From assembly GCA_035295165.1 (NCBI GenBank), contig DATGJN010000088.1, positions 1-64,000 on the forward strand: a stretch of DNA of 64,000 nt, read 5' to 3'. The number at the start of each line of letters is the position of its first letter. Within the stretch, counting starts at the first letter, position 1. Shown piece after piece: positions 29,216 to 38,747 of the stretch. The position numbers were made by a program, and so were the translations under genes. A model generated the notes under the pieces. It searched no databases. It saw only the letters and a program-made list of their open reading frames with translations, and was not told where the DNA came from. Source of the stretch: a bacterium (GTDB taxonomy: Bacteria; Sysuimicrobiota; Sysuimicrobiia; Sysuimicrobiales; Segetimicrobiaceae).

Positions 29216-29760
29216 GCAACACGCCCCGCTGACGCCACCTGCTGCATCGTGTCTCGGGTTCTTCGCGGGGCGATCGTCTCCTCCGGCCTCCCCGCACGCC
29301 CCATGCTAGGACTCCACGCCACCGATGGGCGCGGCGACACGAAGCCTCGGGCGCTCGGGCCCGCGGGAGGGGAGGCGAACGGCGCTACGCGTCCGGACGG
29401 GCTCCACTACAAGAGACCCGAATTGATGGCGCCTCGCGGCGTGTTTAGCGTGGCGCTCCCGTCCGGGCTGGAAGCGCAGTTTAAGGGGCGTACTGATGTC
29501 CGGCGCTCCCTCCGGTGGATTCGAGAGCTGCTGCCGTGAATGCCGCCCAGGAGCGCGTGTCAGCCCACCCCATTTTGGCCGCCGTTCCCGAGCGGCAGGG
29601 TGGCGATGATGCATCAGGCGCTCGGCTCCTTCGATCGCTCGACGGAGCCCGCGGGTTGACCGTGGAGAGCGTCAGAAGATTTCACAACCCCTTCATGTTT
29701 GGTTAATAGGAGGCGCATAACATAAGGAAATGGATATGCCGTGTCCACGGGGGTGAGGCG
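29216..29760. other. Intergenic region with phosphoesterase upstream region
   Basis: 545 bases between the divergent oxidase and phosphoesterase genes. The last 80 bases are AT-rich and hold possible promoter elements, for example TTGACC at about 29656 and a GGAGG at about 29707. No coding frame is convincing. Confidence 0.35.
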
Positions 29761-31725
29761 ATGTCATTTATGCGTCGACGGGCCCGAGGAGCTACCGCAC
29801 TGGGCGTGTTCGTGCTGACCATGATCCTGTCCGGGGCTCCGTACTCCGCGGGGCAAAGTGTAGCGCAGATCGGAGACCCCGCCATTCCGCCGGTCCTGAT
29901 CGGCCCGACCAGCGAACCGCAACTCAACTGGAATCAACTGATCGGCTTGCTGCGCCGGCGCGTGAAGTACGTGTTCCTGATCTACCAAGAGAATCGTTCG
30001 TTCGACTCCTACTTCGGCACGTTCCCCGAGGCGGACGGCCTGTATTCGCAACCCGCGGATCACACGCCAGGATACTACCAGACGATCATCAATACCGACG
30101 GGAGTCTCGCGCTGATTCATCCATTCCGCATCGGCCCGGATCAGTACGCCGCGGACACGGACGATATCGACCACTCGCACTCGCGGATCGTAGCCAGGAT
30201 GGATGTCGCGGGTGGTCATCCCCTCATGGACCACTTTGCGATCAACGAAGAGCTCAAGTATTCGCCCGAGGGACCGCCATCTCTCAAAGCCAAGCAGTTC
30301 GGCGAACTCGCCATGGCCCACGAAGACTGCGACACCGTTCCGATCCTCTGGCGGTACGCGAACCGGTTTGTCTTGTTCGACCACATCTTCCAGCAGATGA
30401 CCGGCCCATCCACGCCCGGCAACCTGGCGATCATCGCCGCCCAGACCGGAGCCACGCAGTGGCTCAAGCACCCCGATCAAGCCTATCACGGCAGCGGGGA
30501 CCAGGGGACGGGCGTCCCGGTGCTGAACGACGCCGACCCATTTTGGGGATCGCAGCTCGATCCTACCCCGGCCACCCGGCGGCTTCCGGTCAATCCGCGC
30601 GACTTCAGCGGCACCCCGCCCAAGGAATACGCCACCCAGATTAACCTGACGTTTGCCAGCCTTCCCCTGACGCTTCAGGGTTACAACCTCGACCGCGTGG
30701 CCGCGCAAGACCGCGACCCGCATGGGGACCTGGACGACGTGCGGAACGACGTCACCGCGATCTCCGCCACCGGGCACCCCGACGTTGCATGAGGGTTGTA
30801 CGAGGAAGGCTACGATCACGAGCCGACCAATCCCGGGCCGGTGGACGCCGAAGGCCAGCACGCGTCCTACATCACCCATCACAACGGGCCGCAATACTTT
30901 GGCTACGTCGCGAACAACCCCCAGATGGCCCAGCACCTGCACGGATTGCAGGACCTGTGGGACGCGCTCGACCGCCGCACGCTGGCCCGGTCGGGCGGCG
31001 TCTTCTACGTCAAGGGCGGATCCACGAACACCCTGAAGCTCGTGCCCACAGATCCCGACGCGGCGGTGCGAAAGAACTTCCTGGGCGACGACGATCACCC
31101 CGCGTACGCTGACGCGCAGATCAGCGAAGCCACGGCCGCGGAGACCATCAACAAGATCGTGCACAGCCCCTATTGGAGCCAGAGCGCGATCATCATCACG
31201 TGGGACGACTCCGAGGGAGACTACGATCACGTCCCGCCCCCGAGCGCCGCGTACGGCCCCGACGGAGGCCTGGTCAGCGACGGCCCGCGGGTCCCGCTGC
31301 TTCTCATCTCGCCGTACGCGCGGGCCCACGCGATCGACCACGCCGTCGGGGACCACGCGTCCTTCGTCAAGTTCGTGGACGTGCTGTTCAACCTGCCTCC
31401 GCTGGCGCTCCTCCCCGACGAGCTGACGGCCCGCCGGATCGGAAAGCAACTGTACGGCCAGGATAATCTCGGACCCACCGACGCCCTCACGCCGGGCGTC
31501 GCCGACTTGGTGTCGGCGTTTGATCCGGCCAGGCTCACCGACCAGGCTCCGCCGTTGCCGGGCGGCTACGCGGAGATCCCGGACCAGGACGTGGTGCGTC
31601 TCCCCGCCGCGAGCGGCATGTCCTGCCGGACAATCGGCATCGTCCCCGCCGACGTCCAGCTCGGTATTCACAACGAGATCCCGGCGGACTTCAACCCGCG
31701 TCCCACCACCAACCCAACACAGTGA
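29761..31725 (+). pseudogene. Secreted phosphoesterase (phospholipase C/acid phosphatase family), interrupted by in-frame TGA
   Basis: One 654-codon reading frame broken only by TGA at 30790. Part 1 starts at 29761 with a signal peptide (residues 1-30, cut probably after SAGQS). It has the N-terminal metal-site motif YQENRSFDSYFGTFPEADG, then MTGPSTPGNLAIIAAQTGAT, both typical of PF04185 enzymes that cleave phosphate or phospholipid esters outside the cell. Part 2 resumes in the same frame at 30793 and carries the C-terminal metal motif TWDDSEGDYDHVPPP near residue 485. At the stop, A-TGA-GLYEEGYDHE aligns with the conserved SW-[AG]-WYxxGY of relatives, so TGA replaces a Trp codon. The organism uses TGA as a normal stop in other genes. 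Read-through, recent inactivation or a base error are all possible. Confidence 0.85.
30790..30792 (+). other. In-frame TGA where relatives have Trp
   Basis: The single base change TGG to TGA would explain it. No frameshift is involved, and sequence on both sides stays in frame. No convincing selenocysteine-insertion hairpin is seen just downstream. Confidence 0.8.
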
Positions 31726-31774
31726 AGGCGTCCCGGTCGCCGTCAAGGCGCTCGAAACGCGTCACGGGCGGTCG

Positions 31775-33355
31775 CTACGGCCGGACGCCCCCGGCCGGAC
31801 GCGGCGCCGGGGCTCGTCGCGGCACGCGTGACCCGCGCGGGGTGGGGGCTACCGTGTCGACGGGGCCCGTGACGGATGGGGCGGCCCGCCGCCGCAGCGG
31901 AAACGGCGGCACCGTGGCGGCCAAGCCGGGCATCTCGAAGTAGCGCGCCTGTCGGAGCGCCAGCGGCCGCGTCGCGCCAGTGAGGACGATGACGGACCGC
32001 TCGGGCATCCGCACCAGCTCCTCGGGTGCTGCGAGCGGTCTGACGGAGGGACGAACCGTCGTGCTCCGGCCCGTCCCCCTGCCGCTCGTGACCGAGACCG
32101 ACGGCACGGCGGTGTCGCCGAGCCAAGCGCTCGTCATGCGGGCGGTCTCGAGGTCGCCGGCGCGGAAGATGATCTTCGTCTCCGCGTTGGCCACAATCGT
32201 ACGCGCGTCACGCGGTCCGTACACCTCCTCGATCTGGCTGAGGACCTGTGCGCCCAACACGACGCTGACACGCCGCTCCCGCAGCGTCGGCAGGCGGTCG
32301 CTGAGCCCCGCCAGGTAGCCGAACCGGCGGAATTCGTCGAGATACAGACGGACCGGGCACCGGAGGCCCTCCTGATCCGCCTGAGCGATGAGGCCATCGA
32401 GCAGGTCGGCAACCAGCCACGCGACGAGCGGGTGGAGCCGCTCTGCCTCGTCCTCGGGCAGGAGAATGAACAATGCTAGCGGCTCTCTCCCCAGCCGGCC
32501 GAGATCCCAGTGCGCGGAGGTCGCGTCGCAGACGAACGGATCCGCCCAGGGCGCCAGGCGCTCGAGCAGACCCGTAACCGCCGCCTCCTGCACCCGGCGC
32601 TCGCGCGCCGCGAACATCCCGTGGTGCTCCCGCACCTCCGGCACGCGGCTCGTCCGCAGCACCTCCCGGACTCCGGCGGCCCCGGACAGCGCGAGACGAT
32701 AGACGGCCGCCACGGTGTGGCCGCCCCCGTCGCGGTGCTGCTGCACGTGCAGAAACAGCAGCGCTGCCAGGTCTCGTGTCGCACCCGTGTAGACGCGAGC
32801 GTCGCCCGACAGGTCCCGAGGGGTCGTGTTGTGCACCAGCAACGCCGCCTTCCGCTGCGCGGCGCCGATCGAGCGCACGTCCTCGAGCGGATTGTACGAC
32901 ACCGACCGATCGAACAAGGGACAGAAGAGATGCGCCCGATCGCCGTACCGACCCGCGGTGATGCTCCACAGTGCACGCGGCCCGGTCTTCACGTCCATCA
33001 CCACGATGCTCTCCCGGACAGAATCCCGGAGTAGAATATTCGTGGCGATCGCGCCGGCCGTCTTGCCGGCGCGGGAGGGGCCGAGCACCAAAACGTGCCC
33101 CGAGAGTTGTTCTTCGGCGAGATAGAGACGTCGGCCGCTGCTGGGCCATAGCCCGAGCAGAAACGGGCCCGGCGCGGCAAACAGAGCCGCTTCGGACCAT
33201 CCTGCCCACGAGGCGGCGGCGATCGGCCGGACCTGGCGACCCGTGACCTTCGGGACGCGGAGCAGGCCGAGCAGGATCGACGCGCAGCTCGACCCGGCGA
33301 GGATCAGGGATGCGACGGGCAGTGGGACCACGACGACCGCCGCGGCCAGGAACAC
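31775..33355 (-). CDS. VirD4/TraG-like coupling ATPase (TraM-recognition type)
   Basis: A protein of about 526 aa from the GTG at 33355. Two N-terminal hydrophobic segments are followed by a FtsK/VirD4-like ATPase. Walker A is GPSRAGKT (about residues 92-99), MDVKTGP follows strand 2, and Walker B is LYLDEFRRFG, with QVLSQIEEVYG after it. This is the type IV coupling protein family that brings DNA or protein to a secretion or conjugation channel. A longer frame to 33604 overlaps the upstream gene by over 200 bases and reads as arginine-rich noise, so the start is uncertain. No VirB-like genes or relaxase are present nearby. Confidence 0.85.
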   Translation of the reverse strand: MFLAAAVVVVPLPVASLILAGSSCASILLGLLRVPKVTGRQVRPIAAASWAGWSEAALFAAPGPFLLGLWPSSGRRLYLAEEQLSGHVLVLGPSRAGKTAGAIATNILLRDSVRESIVVMDVKTGPRALWSITAGRYGDRAHLFCPLFDRSVSYNPLEDVRSIGAAQRKAALLVHNTTPRDLSGDARVYTGATRDLAALLFLHVQQHRDGGGHTVAAVYRLALSGAAGVREVLRTSRVPEVREHHGMFAARERRVQEAAVTGLLERLAPWADPFVCDATSAHWDLGRLGREPLALFILLPEDEAERLHPLVAWLVADLLDGLIAQADQEGLRCPVRLYLDEFRRFGYLAGLSDRLPTLRERRVSVVLGAQVLSQIEEVYGPRDARTIVANAETKIIFRAGDLETARMTSAWLGDTAVPSVSVTSGRGTGRSTTVRPSVRPLAAPEELVRMPERSVIVLTGATRPLALRQARYFEMPGLAATVPPFPLRRRAAPSVTGPVDTVAPTPRGSRVPRRAPAPRPAGGVRP

Positions 33356-33381
33356 GAAGCCCAGGGCGAGCCAGCGGGCGC

Positions 33382-34314
33382 TCAGGCGGACGCCTCCGCC
33401 GCCCCGCCGCGACCGGGCGCGACCGTCGCGACGGAGGCGCGCGGCGCCACATCGTCCACGACGCCGTACGACACGCCCGCGCCGCCGCCCGGCCACGGGA
33501 GCGCCCGGGCAACGGGACCGTCCGAACGCGCCGCGGCCGGTGCGTGCGCGGCGCCGGCCGCAGCGGCCAGCGCCGCCGCGCATTCGTCCGCGCGACCGCA
33601 CCATGCCCGCTCGATGCCTGCGGCCGCCGCCACACGCGCGGCGAGGGCCGCCCGCCGATCATCGTCGCAGGCGACGACCAGACAGGCGTCGGCCCGGGGT
33701 TCCCACAGCGGGTCATCGGTGCGCTCCTGTGCGACCTGGCACATCAGCCGGTACCGGCGGCACTTGTCGGCCAGGAAGTCCGGCGACGTCGTTCCGCGAT
33801 CGCGCTCAAGGCAATACATCCAGGGGAGCCCGTCGGGAACCGACACCATGATCGCCGCGTCGGGCACGAGGTGCGTGAGACCGAGATCCATGTGCGTGTG
33901 GTGGCTCCCAAGCCACGCGAATCGGCCGAGCCGCCCGGCGCGACACTCGGCGCACAGGTCGCAGAAAATCTGATTCGTGGCGACCAGATGGTCCATCAGC
34001 AGGGCACCGACCGCGAGCGCCGCCGGCCGGGGCGCGTGGTCTTCGACCAGGGCGCCCGCGGCGAGTCGTCCGACCGCACCCAACCCCCAGAACGCGCGGC
34101 GGTCGTCGAACGAGCGGTGGCCGAGACAATCGAGCACGCGGCGGCTCCGGAGGAGAGTCAATCGCCGCGATGTGCTCGCGATGGAGAGCGAAGGATAACA
34201 CGCCTCGCGGATCTGAGGCGCGGTCAGATACCGCAGCTCCGCAAGGGTCGTGACGAGCTGGCGATCACGCGAGGTCAACCGCAGGAGCGCGGCCGCGATC
34301 GTCGCGGACGGCAT
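33382..34314 (-). CDS. Replication-relaxation family protein
   Basis: A 310-aa protein. The N-terminal winged helix RLTSRDRQLVTTLAELRYL, TAPQIREACYPSLSIAS and RRLTLLRSRRVLDCLGH is the plasmid/ICE replication-relaxation family fold. The C-terminal half has HTHMDLGLTHLVPDAAIMV and CLERDRGTTS, also family features including the Asp/Glu-rich segment. It is thought to act in replication or mobilisation of conjugative elements. ATG 34314 is 9 bases after AAGGAG. Upstream ATGs at 34320 and 34323 are too close to it. It lies directly upstream of the coupling ATPase gene. Confidence 0.85.
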   Translation of the reverse strand: MPSATIAAALLRLTSRDRQLVTTLAELRYLTAPQIREACYPSLSIASTSRRLTLLRSRRVLDCLGHRSFDDRRAFWGLGAVGRLAAGALVEDHAPRPAALAVGALLMDHLVATNQIFCDLCAECRAGRLGRFAWLGSHHTHMDLGLTHLVPDAAIMVSVPDGLPWMYCLERDRGTTSPDFLADKCRRYRLMCQVAQERTDDPLWEPRADACLVVACDDDRRAALAARVAAAAGIERAWCGRADECAAALAAAAGAAHAPAAARSDGPVARALPWPGGGAGVSYGVVDDVAPRASVATVAPGRGGAAEASA

Positions 34315-34819
34315 GGTCATCATCTCCTTCCGTCTTGATAGCGTGCCTCGCGCGGTCGCACCCGCGGCGTGCGCCGACGCGGCACAACAGAATACGTGCG
34401 TCGTGTCCGTGGAAAGGCGCACGCACGGGACGGTCGCGTGGGCGCACCGGTTCCGAGAAGGGAACGGGCAATCGGACGATGCGTCGCGCGCCGTCGCAAC
34501 CGCGCTTCTGGCCGGCACCATGATCGTGCCTGCGCGAGGAGCGAGTTGACGGTCGCCGGGGACCGGAGGGCGGTGGCGACGGAGGGTCGCCCATCGAAGA
34601 CTCATGGGTCTTCCGGTGATTCGACCTGCGCCTGCTACGACGACGCGGTGAAGTTCGCCGCCACGATACCGCCCTGCCAGTCACCATGCCGGAGCGCCCG
34701 GCGGAAGATGGTGGACGAGGGGGCGCCGCGGGCGCCCGACGCTTCGGAGGGGGGAGAAGCATCCACCGCGACCGGTGCCCCGTCCACGAACCACACTGTG
34801 CGAGCGCGCGGAGATCGCG
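34315..34819. other. Intergenic region within the mobile-element block
   Basis: 505 bases between ssb and the replication-relaxation gene. A minus-strand frame of about 55 codons follows ssb (34635 to about 34805), but it lacks a clear ribosome-binding site and is not called. Otherwise no features are seen. Confidence 0.3.
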
Positions 34820-35251
34820 TCAGTCGATCTCGGGGGCATCCTCGTCCGCGCCGAGCGCCTCTGGGTCGGATTCGGCGGCCGACACACCCGCATCGCTCTC
34901 GCCGCGGGGCGTCGCCGTCTCGGTGTCGGCACGGGGGCTGTCCAGAAACCACACGCGGTCTCCGACGACCTCAGTCATCTTGCGGCGGCTGCCGTCCTGC
35001 GCCTCGTACGCCCGCGTTTGCAGTCGTCCTTCGACCGCGACGAGGCGTCCCTTGACGCAGTACTGCCCAACCTGTTCGGCCAGCTTTCGCCAGGTCACGC
35101 AATGGACGAAATCGGCCTCTCGATCCCCGCCAGCAGGCCGAAAGTCCCGGTCCACGGCGAGTGTGAACTGCGCCATCGGGTGGCCGTTGGCAATGTATCG
35201 GAGTTCCGGATCCCTGGTCAACCGGCCGATCAGGTGGATTCGGTTCAACAC
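34820..35251 (-). CDS. ssb: Single-stranded DNA-binding protein
   Basis: A 143-aa OB-fold SSB. LNRIHLIGRLTRDPELRYI, AQFTLAVDR, DFVHCVTWRKLAEQVG and VKGRLVAVEGRLQTRAYE are the family core. The tail ends in an acidic stretch (ESDPEALGADEDAPEID) but lacks the usual DDDIPF tip. GTG 35251 follows GGAGG at 7 bases. The longer ORF to 35446 is not supported. It is short and located with conjugation genes, so it is likely an element-borne copy rather than the housekeeping SSB. Confidence 0.9.
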   Translation of the reverse strand: MLNRIHLIGRLTRDPELRYIANGHPMAQFTLAVDRDFRPAGGDREADFVHCVTWRKLAEQVGQYCVKGRLVAVEGRLQTRAYEAQDGSRRKMTEVVGDRVWFLDSPRADTETATPRGESDAGVSAAESDPEALGADEDAPEID

Positions 35252-35417
35252 ACTGTCACCTCCGGAGAAGCCATCTGTATCCGGGTTCCACGCCGCTCGC
35301 CGCTGTTGCTGCGCCCAGCTCCCTTCCTGTGCCGATGAGACACCCGCGGGGGCCGCCTCCCTCGTACCTGCCGCCGCCATCGCTCTGCGGCAGGCACCCG
35401 GGGCATCTCGTGGATGC

Positions 35418-35446
35418 ACGGTACCAAATCCATGTTTAGATGTCAA
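35418..35446 (-). promoter_or_regulatory. Probable promoter upstream of ssb
   Basis: A perfect TTGACA at 35441-35446, a 17-base spacer and TACCGT (-10, weak) on the minus strand, within an AT-rich stretch that also holds imperfect inverted repeats around AGATGT. It would give a leader of about 160 bases before ssb and lies between ssb and the divergent nadC. Confidence 0.45.
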
Positions 35447-35559
35447 TACATTCAGATGTTCGAATATCTCACGGAGCGGCGGCGCGCGGGGATGACATCT
35501 GGCCCCACCATCGTACTATCGCAGTGGAAGGGCGCTTGCGACGGAGGTGTCACGGGCTT

Positions 35560-36462
35560 ATGCCACGCGACGTCATAGGGGAGTCCGCTCGGCGCGCGAC
35601 CCGGGACGATCGGGATGGGCTGCCGCCAAAGAGCATCGCCGCCATCGCACGCGCGCTCGAGGAAGACATCGGCAGCGGCGATGTGACGACCAACAGCATC
35701 GTACCGCCCGACGCGCTCATGCGAGGTCAGATCATCGCCAAGCAGCGCGGGGTCGTGGCCGGGCTGGATGTCGCCCGCGCGGCGTTCCAACTCTTCGATA
35801 GCACCATCAGTTTCGCCGCGCAGGTCGCAGAAGGCACACGGGTGACCGATCGCGACGTCTTGGCGATCCTGTCGGGGCCGGCACGTTCGCTGCTGACGGT
35901 GGAGCGTGTCGCGCTCAATTTTCTCGGCCGCATGTCCGGGGTCGCGACGCTGACACGTCACCTTGTCGACGCGGTCTCGGGGACGCGGGCGGTCATTCTC
36001 GACACGCGCAAGACGGCTCCGGGGCTGCGCGTGTTTGACAAACTGGCGGTGCACCGGGGTGGAGGGCAAAACCACCGCATGGGCCTGTATGATGGTATCC
36101 TTATCAAGGACAACCACATCGACCAGGCTGGGTCGGTTGCGGAAGCCGTGCGCCGCGCACGTACCGCCGGTGGCGCGCTGGAGATCGAGGTGGAAGCGCG
36201 CACCCTGGACGACGTGCGGACGGCGCTCGCGCTCGGCGTGACGCGCGTGCTGCTGGACAACATGTCGGTCGACACCATGCGCCAAGCCGTGGCACTCACG
36301 GATGGACGGGCGTCGCTCGAGGCCTCCGGGAACGTGACCCTCGAGAACGTCCGCGCGATCGCCGAGACAGGCGTGGATTACATCTCGACGGGCGCCTTGA
36401 CGCACTCGGCCCGAGTGTTCGATGTGAGCTTCTTGTGGCAGCACCGTCTGCCCCCGGCCTGA
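35560..36462 (+). CDS. nadC: Nicotinate-nucleotide pyrophosphorylase (carboxylating)
   Basis: A 300-aa enzyme that converts quinolinate and PRPP to nicotinate mononucleotide and CO2 in NAD synthesis. Recognisable segments are EEDIGSGDVTTN, VERVALNFLGRMSGVAT, ILDTRKTAPGLRVFDKLAV, GGGQNHRMGLYDGILIKDNH, IEVEARTLDD and DYISTGALTHS. ATG 35560 follows a GGAGGTG box at a long spacing. It is followed by nadA 40 bases later, giving the second and third steps of de novo NAD synthesis. nadB is absent from this window. Confidence 0.95.
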   Translation: MPRDVIGESARRATRDDRDGLPPKSIAAIARALEEDIGSGDVTTNSIVPPDALMRGQIIAKQRGVVAGLDVARAAFQLFDSTISFAAQVAEGTRVTDRDVLAILSGPARSLLTVERVALNFLGRMSGVATLTRHLVDAVSGTRAVILDTRKTAPGLRVFDKLAVHRGGGQNHRMGLYDGILIKDNHIDQAGSVAEAVRRARTAGGALEIEVEARTLDDVRTALALGVTRVLLDNMSVDTMRQAVALTDGRASLEASGNVTLENVRAIAETGVDYISTGALTHSARVFDVSFLWQHRLPPA

Positions 36463-36502
36463 GCGTCCGTCCGACCGGGCACTGACCTCTGGAGGCGGCA
36501 CC

Positions 36503-37561
36503 ATGGTAACCGCAATTTCGCGCGAGACGTCGGCCGACGCCATGTACGCGCTGATGAAGAGCAGGCTCGAGCACATCGTGCCGGATGCCGAACTGGCGCA
36601 CAAGGCCCGGCTCGCCTCCGAGATCAACCGGCTCAAAGAGGCCCGGAACGCGGTCATCCTCGGACACAACTACATGGAGCCGGCGCTGTTCCACTCGATT
36701 CCCGACTACACCGGCGACTCGCTGGAGCTGAGCCGGCAGGCGGCTCAGACCACGGCGGACATCATCGTCTTCTGCGGCGTGCAGTTCATGGCCGAGACGG
36801 CCAAGATCCTGAATCCGTCGAAGACCGTGTTGCTGCCCGCGGAACGTGCGGGATGCTCGCTGGCCGCCAGCATCACCGCCGGCGACGTCCGTGCGCTGAA
36901 GCAACGCTTCCCCGGCGTACCGGTCGTGACGTACGTCAACACGTACGCCGATGTCAAGGCCGAATCGGACATCTGCTGCACGTCGGGCAACGCCGCCGCG
37001 GTGGTGAACTCCCTGCACACCGACACGGTAATCTTCATCCCGGACGAATACCTGGCGAGGAACGTCGCGCGGGAGACGGGAAAGCACGTCATCTTCCCGA
37101 CCATCATGCCGGCGGCGGGTCCCGGGCCGAGCGTGGACGCCCAGCTCGTCGGCTGGCACGGCCGCTGCGAGGTGCACGACCAGTTCAGCGTGGACGACGT
37201 CCGCGCCATCCGGCAACAGTTCCCCGACGTGGTCGTCCTCGCGCATCCGGAGTGCAGCCCGGAGGTCGTGGCCGCGGCCGACTTCTCAGGCAGCACGACG
37301 GCGATGGTGAAGTACGTCGAGCGGACGTCCGCGCCCCAGTACCTCCTGCTGACCGAGTGCGCCATGGGCGACAACGTGGCGGCGGCCAACCCCGGCAAGG
37401 AAATGCTGCGGCTGTGCAGCGTGCGATGCCCGCATATGAACCAAATCACGATGGAGGACACCCTTCGGGCGCTGCAGCACACGCAATACGTGATCGACGT
37501 CCCGGAGGAGATCCGGCTCCGAGCGGCGCGGTCGGTTGAGCGCATGCTCGCGATCGGCTGA
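36503..37561 (+). CDS. nadA: Quinolinate synthase
   Basis: A 352-aa iron-sulfur enzyme making quinolinate from iminoaspartate and dihydroxyacetone phosphate. It shows AVILGHNYMEPALFHSIPDY, FCGVQFMAETAKIL, PSKTVLLPAERAGCSLA, YVNTYADVKAESDICCTSGN, VLAHPECSPEVV and TECAMGDN. Cysteines in ERAGCSL, AHPEC and the C-terminal RCPHMNQI region are placed to ligate the 4Fe-4S cluster. GGAGG lies 7 bases before ATG 36503. It is cotranscribed with nadC. Confidence 0.95.
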   Translation: MVTAISRETSADAMYALMKSRLEHIVPDAELAHKARLASEINRLKEARNAVILGHNYMEPALFHSIPDYTGDSLELSRQAAQTTADIIVFCGVQFMAETAKILNPSKTVLLPAERAGCSLAASITAGDVRALKQRFPGVPVVTYVNTYADVKAESDICCTSGNAAAVVNSLHTDTVIFIPDEYLARNVARETGKHVIFPTIMPAAGPGPSVDAQLVGWHGRCEVHDQFSVDDVRAIRQQFPDVVVLAHPECSPEVVAAADFSGSTTAMVKYVERTSAPQYLLLTECAMGDNVAAANPGKEMLRLCSVRCPHMNQITMEDTLRALQHTQYVIDVPEEIRLRAARSVERMLAIG

Positions 37562-37609
37562 CCCCGCCCGCGTCCCGACCGGCCGCTTCGTCTGACGACA
37601 CCGTCGCGG

Positions 37610-37954
37610 TCAGGTCGGGGTCTCGGGCTTCACGGACGGCAGCTTAGCCGCGCGCCACGCGGGATAGTGCAAGATCGCGCCCTCGCAGACGTTTGCGACG
37701 AACCGGTTGTCGTATTTGATCTGAACGATGCGCTTGCCCTCGCGCGCCAGGGCGGCCCAGCGCGACGACGTTTCGGGATTCTGCTCGATGGCGCTGAACA
37801 GCCGCTGCCCCACGACGACGTCCACCGCCCGCAACTGCTTCGACCGGATCCACCGAACCGGAAAGCGCCGGCGGCCGAGCACGACCTCGGTCTCGCCGTC
37901 GACGAGCATCTGCTGCCAGATCGACACGAGCGCGTCGTCGATCGTCACAGCCAT
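37610..37954 (-). CDS. Hypothetical conserved-looking small protein
   Basis: A 114-aa soluble protein with no membrane segment. It shows the regular segments RRRFPVRWIRSKQLRAVDVV, SSRWAALAREGKRIVQIKY and DNRFVANVCEGAILHYPAWR. Codon use and composition look genuine. I do not recognise the family. It converges on nadA with about 48 bases between stops, so it is transcribed alone or with something upstream. Confidence 0.55.
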   Translation of the reverse strand: MAVTIDDALVSIWQQMLVDGETEVVLGRRRFPVRWIRSKQLRAVDVVVGQRLFSAIEQNPETSSRWAALAREGKRIVQIKYDNRFVANVCEGAILHYPAWRAAKLPSVKPETPT

Positions 37955-38148
37955 CTCTCCGCGGGGCCTGGCCTAGCCCCTCGCCAATCCAAGGCGGTCG
38001 CTGGATCGTCGTCCCGCACGGCGTTCCCTCGGCAGGCGGGCGCGACCCGCCACTCGCCAGCGGACCGGAGCGTCGCTGTGGTCTGGCGACGGGCTTCCCC
38101 GGGCTCGACCGCGCGACGTCCCTTGCCTGTCATGCCGAACCCTTCAAG

Positions 38149-38177
38149 GTGTTCGGCAGCGAGATCCTGCCGAACAC
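38149..38177. repeat. Perfect 11-bp inverted repeat
   Basis: gtgttcggcag and ctgccgaacac with a 7-base loop, in the 300-base gap before the secreted protein gene. It could be an operator or terminator. A TATATA box (about 38215) follows 35 bases later, in front of the gene. The rest of 37955-38256 shows no gene. Confidence 0.5.
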
Positions 38178-38256
38178 GAGCTCCGGATCCGACTGGCGAT
38201 CGACATCGGTGGGCATATATACGGACACAGACGCGACCCGAGAGGGAGACCGTGTG

Positions 38257-38733
38257 ATGAAGTGGGCATCTGGTCTGAGCGGCGCTTGCGCGGTCATCGC
38301 GATGATGGCGGTCTCGACGAGCGCGCAACCCGGCCCCGCCTCGTGCCCCCTGTGGCCGTCAACCGGGAGTTTTGCGCTCATCGTCTTTGTCAACAACTCC
38401 GAGCCGCGCGGCGAGGCACAGTTCTCTCACGCGTGGGGATACCCATCGATCTTCAACACCGCCAAACCCGTATGCACGCTGGCGCCCAGCACGTACTGCG
38501 TGGCCCTGGTCGACGCGACGGTACCCCACGTGCTGTTCTTCACCGTGACGCGCGCGTGGCAGCCCGTCAAGGGAGACACGGGGCGCGAAGTCTGGCTCCA
38601 GCCCGGGCACCTGTACAAGGCGGTCCCGTGGGGCGACATGCTCAGCGATCGCGGGCGCTATCAGGGACCGCAACAACTGAGCAGCTTCGGGTACCCGCCG
38701 GGCGCCGACCTCTGCCAAGCGCCGACCTTCTAG
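38257..38733 (+). CDS. Secreted orphan protein
   Basis: A 158-aa protein with a clear signal peptide (MKWASGLSGACAVIAMMAVS, cut probably after TSAQ). The mature part of about 135 aa has six or so cysteines/tryptophans, and segments FALIVFVNNSEPRGEAQFSH and LFFTVTRAWQPVKGD suggest a beta-rich extracellular domain. No family is recognised. ATG 38257 with GTG just before it both fit. An AGGGAG box is upstream. It lies 15 bases from the convergent aminotransferase gene. Confidence 0.6.
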   Translation: MKWASGLSGACAVIAMMAVSTSAQPGPASCPLWPSTGSFALIVFVNNSEPRGEAQFSHAWGYPSIFNTAKPVCTLAPSTYCVALVDATVPHVLFFTVTRAWQPVKGDTGREVWLQPGHLYKAVPWGDMLSDRGRYQGPQQLSSFGYPPGADLCQAPTF

Positions 38734-38747
38734 TCGCCCGCCCCGAT

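Noticed and set aside
30790-30792. Selenocysteine at the phosphoesterase TGA
   Set aside because: Family residue here is Trp, not Cys. No convincing downstream hairpin is seen, and no selenocysteine genes are in the window.
33356-33604. Long N-terminal extension of the VirD4-like ATPase
   Set aside because: Overlaps the replication-relaxation gene and is arginine-rich noise.
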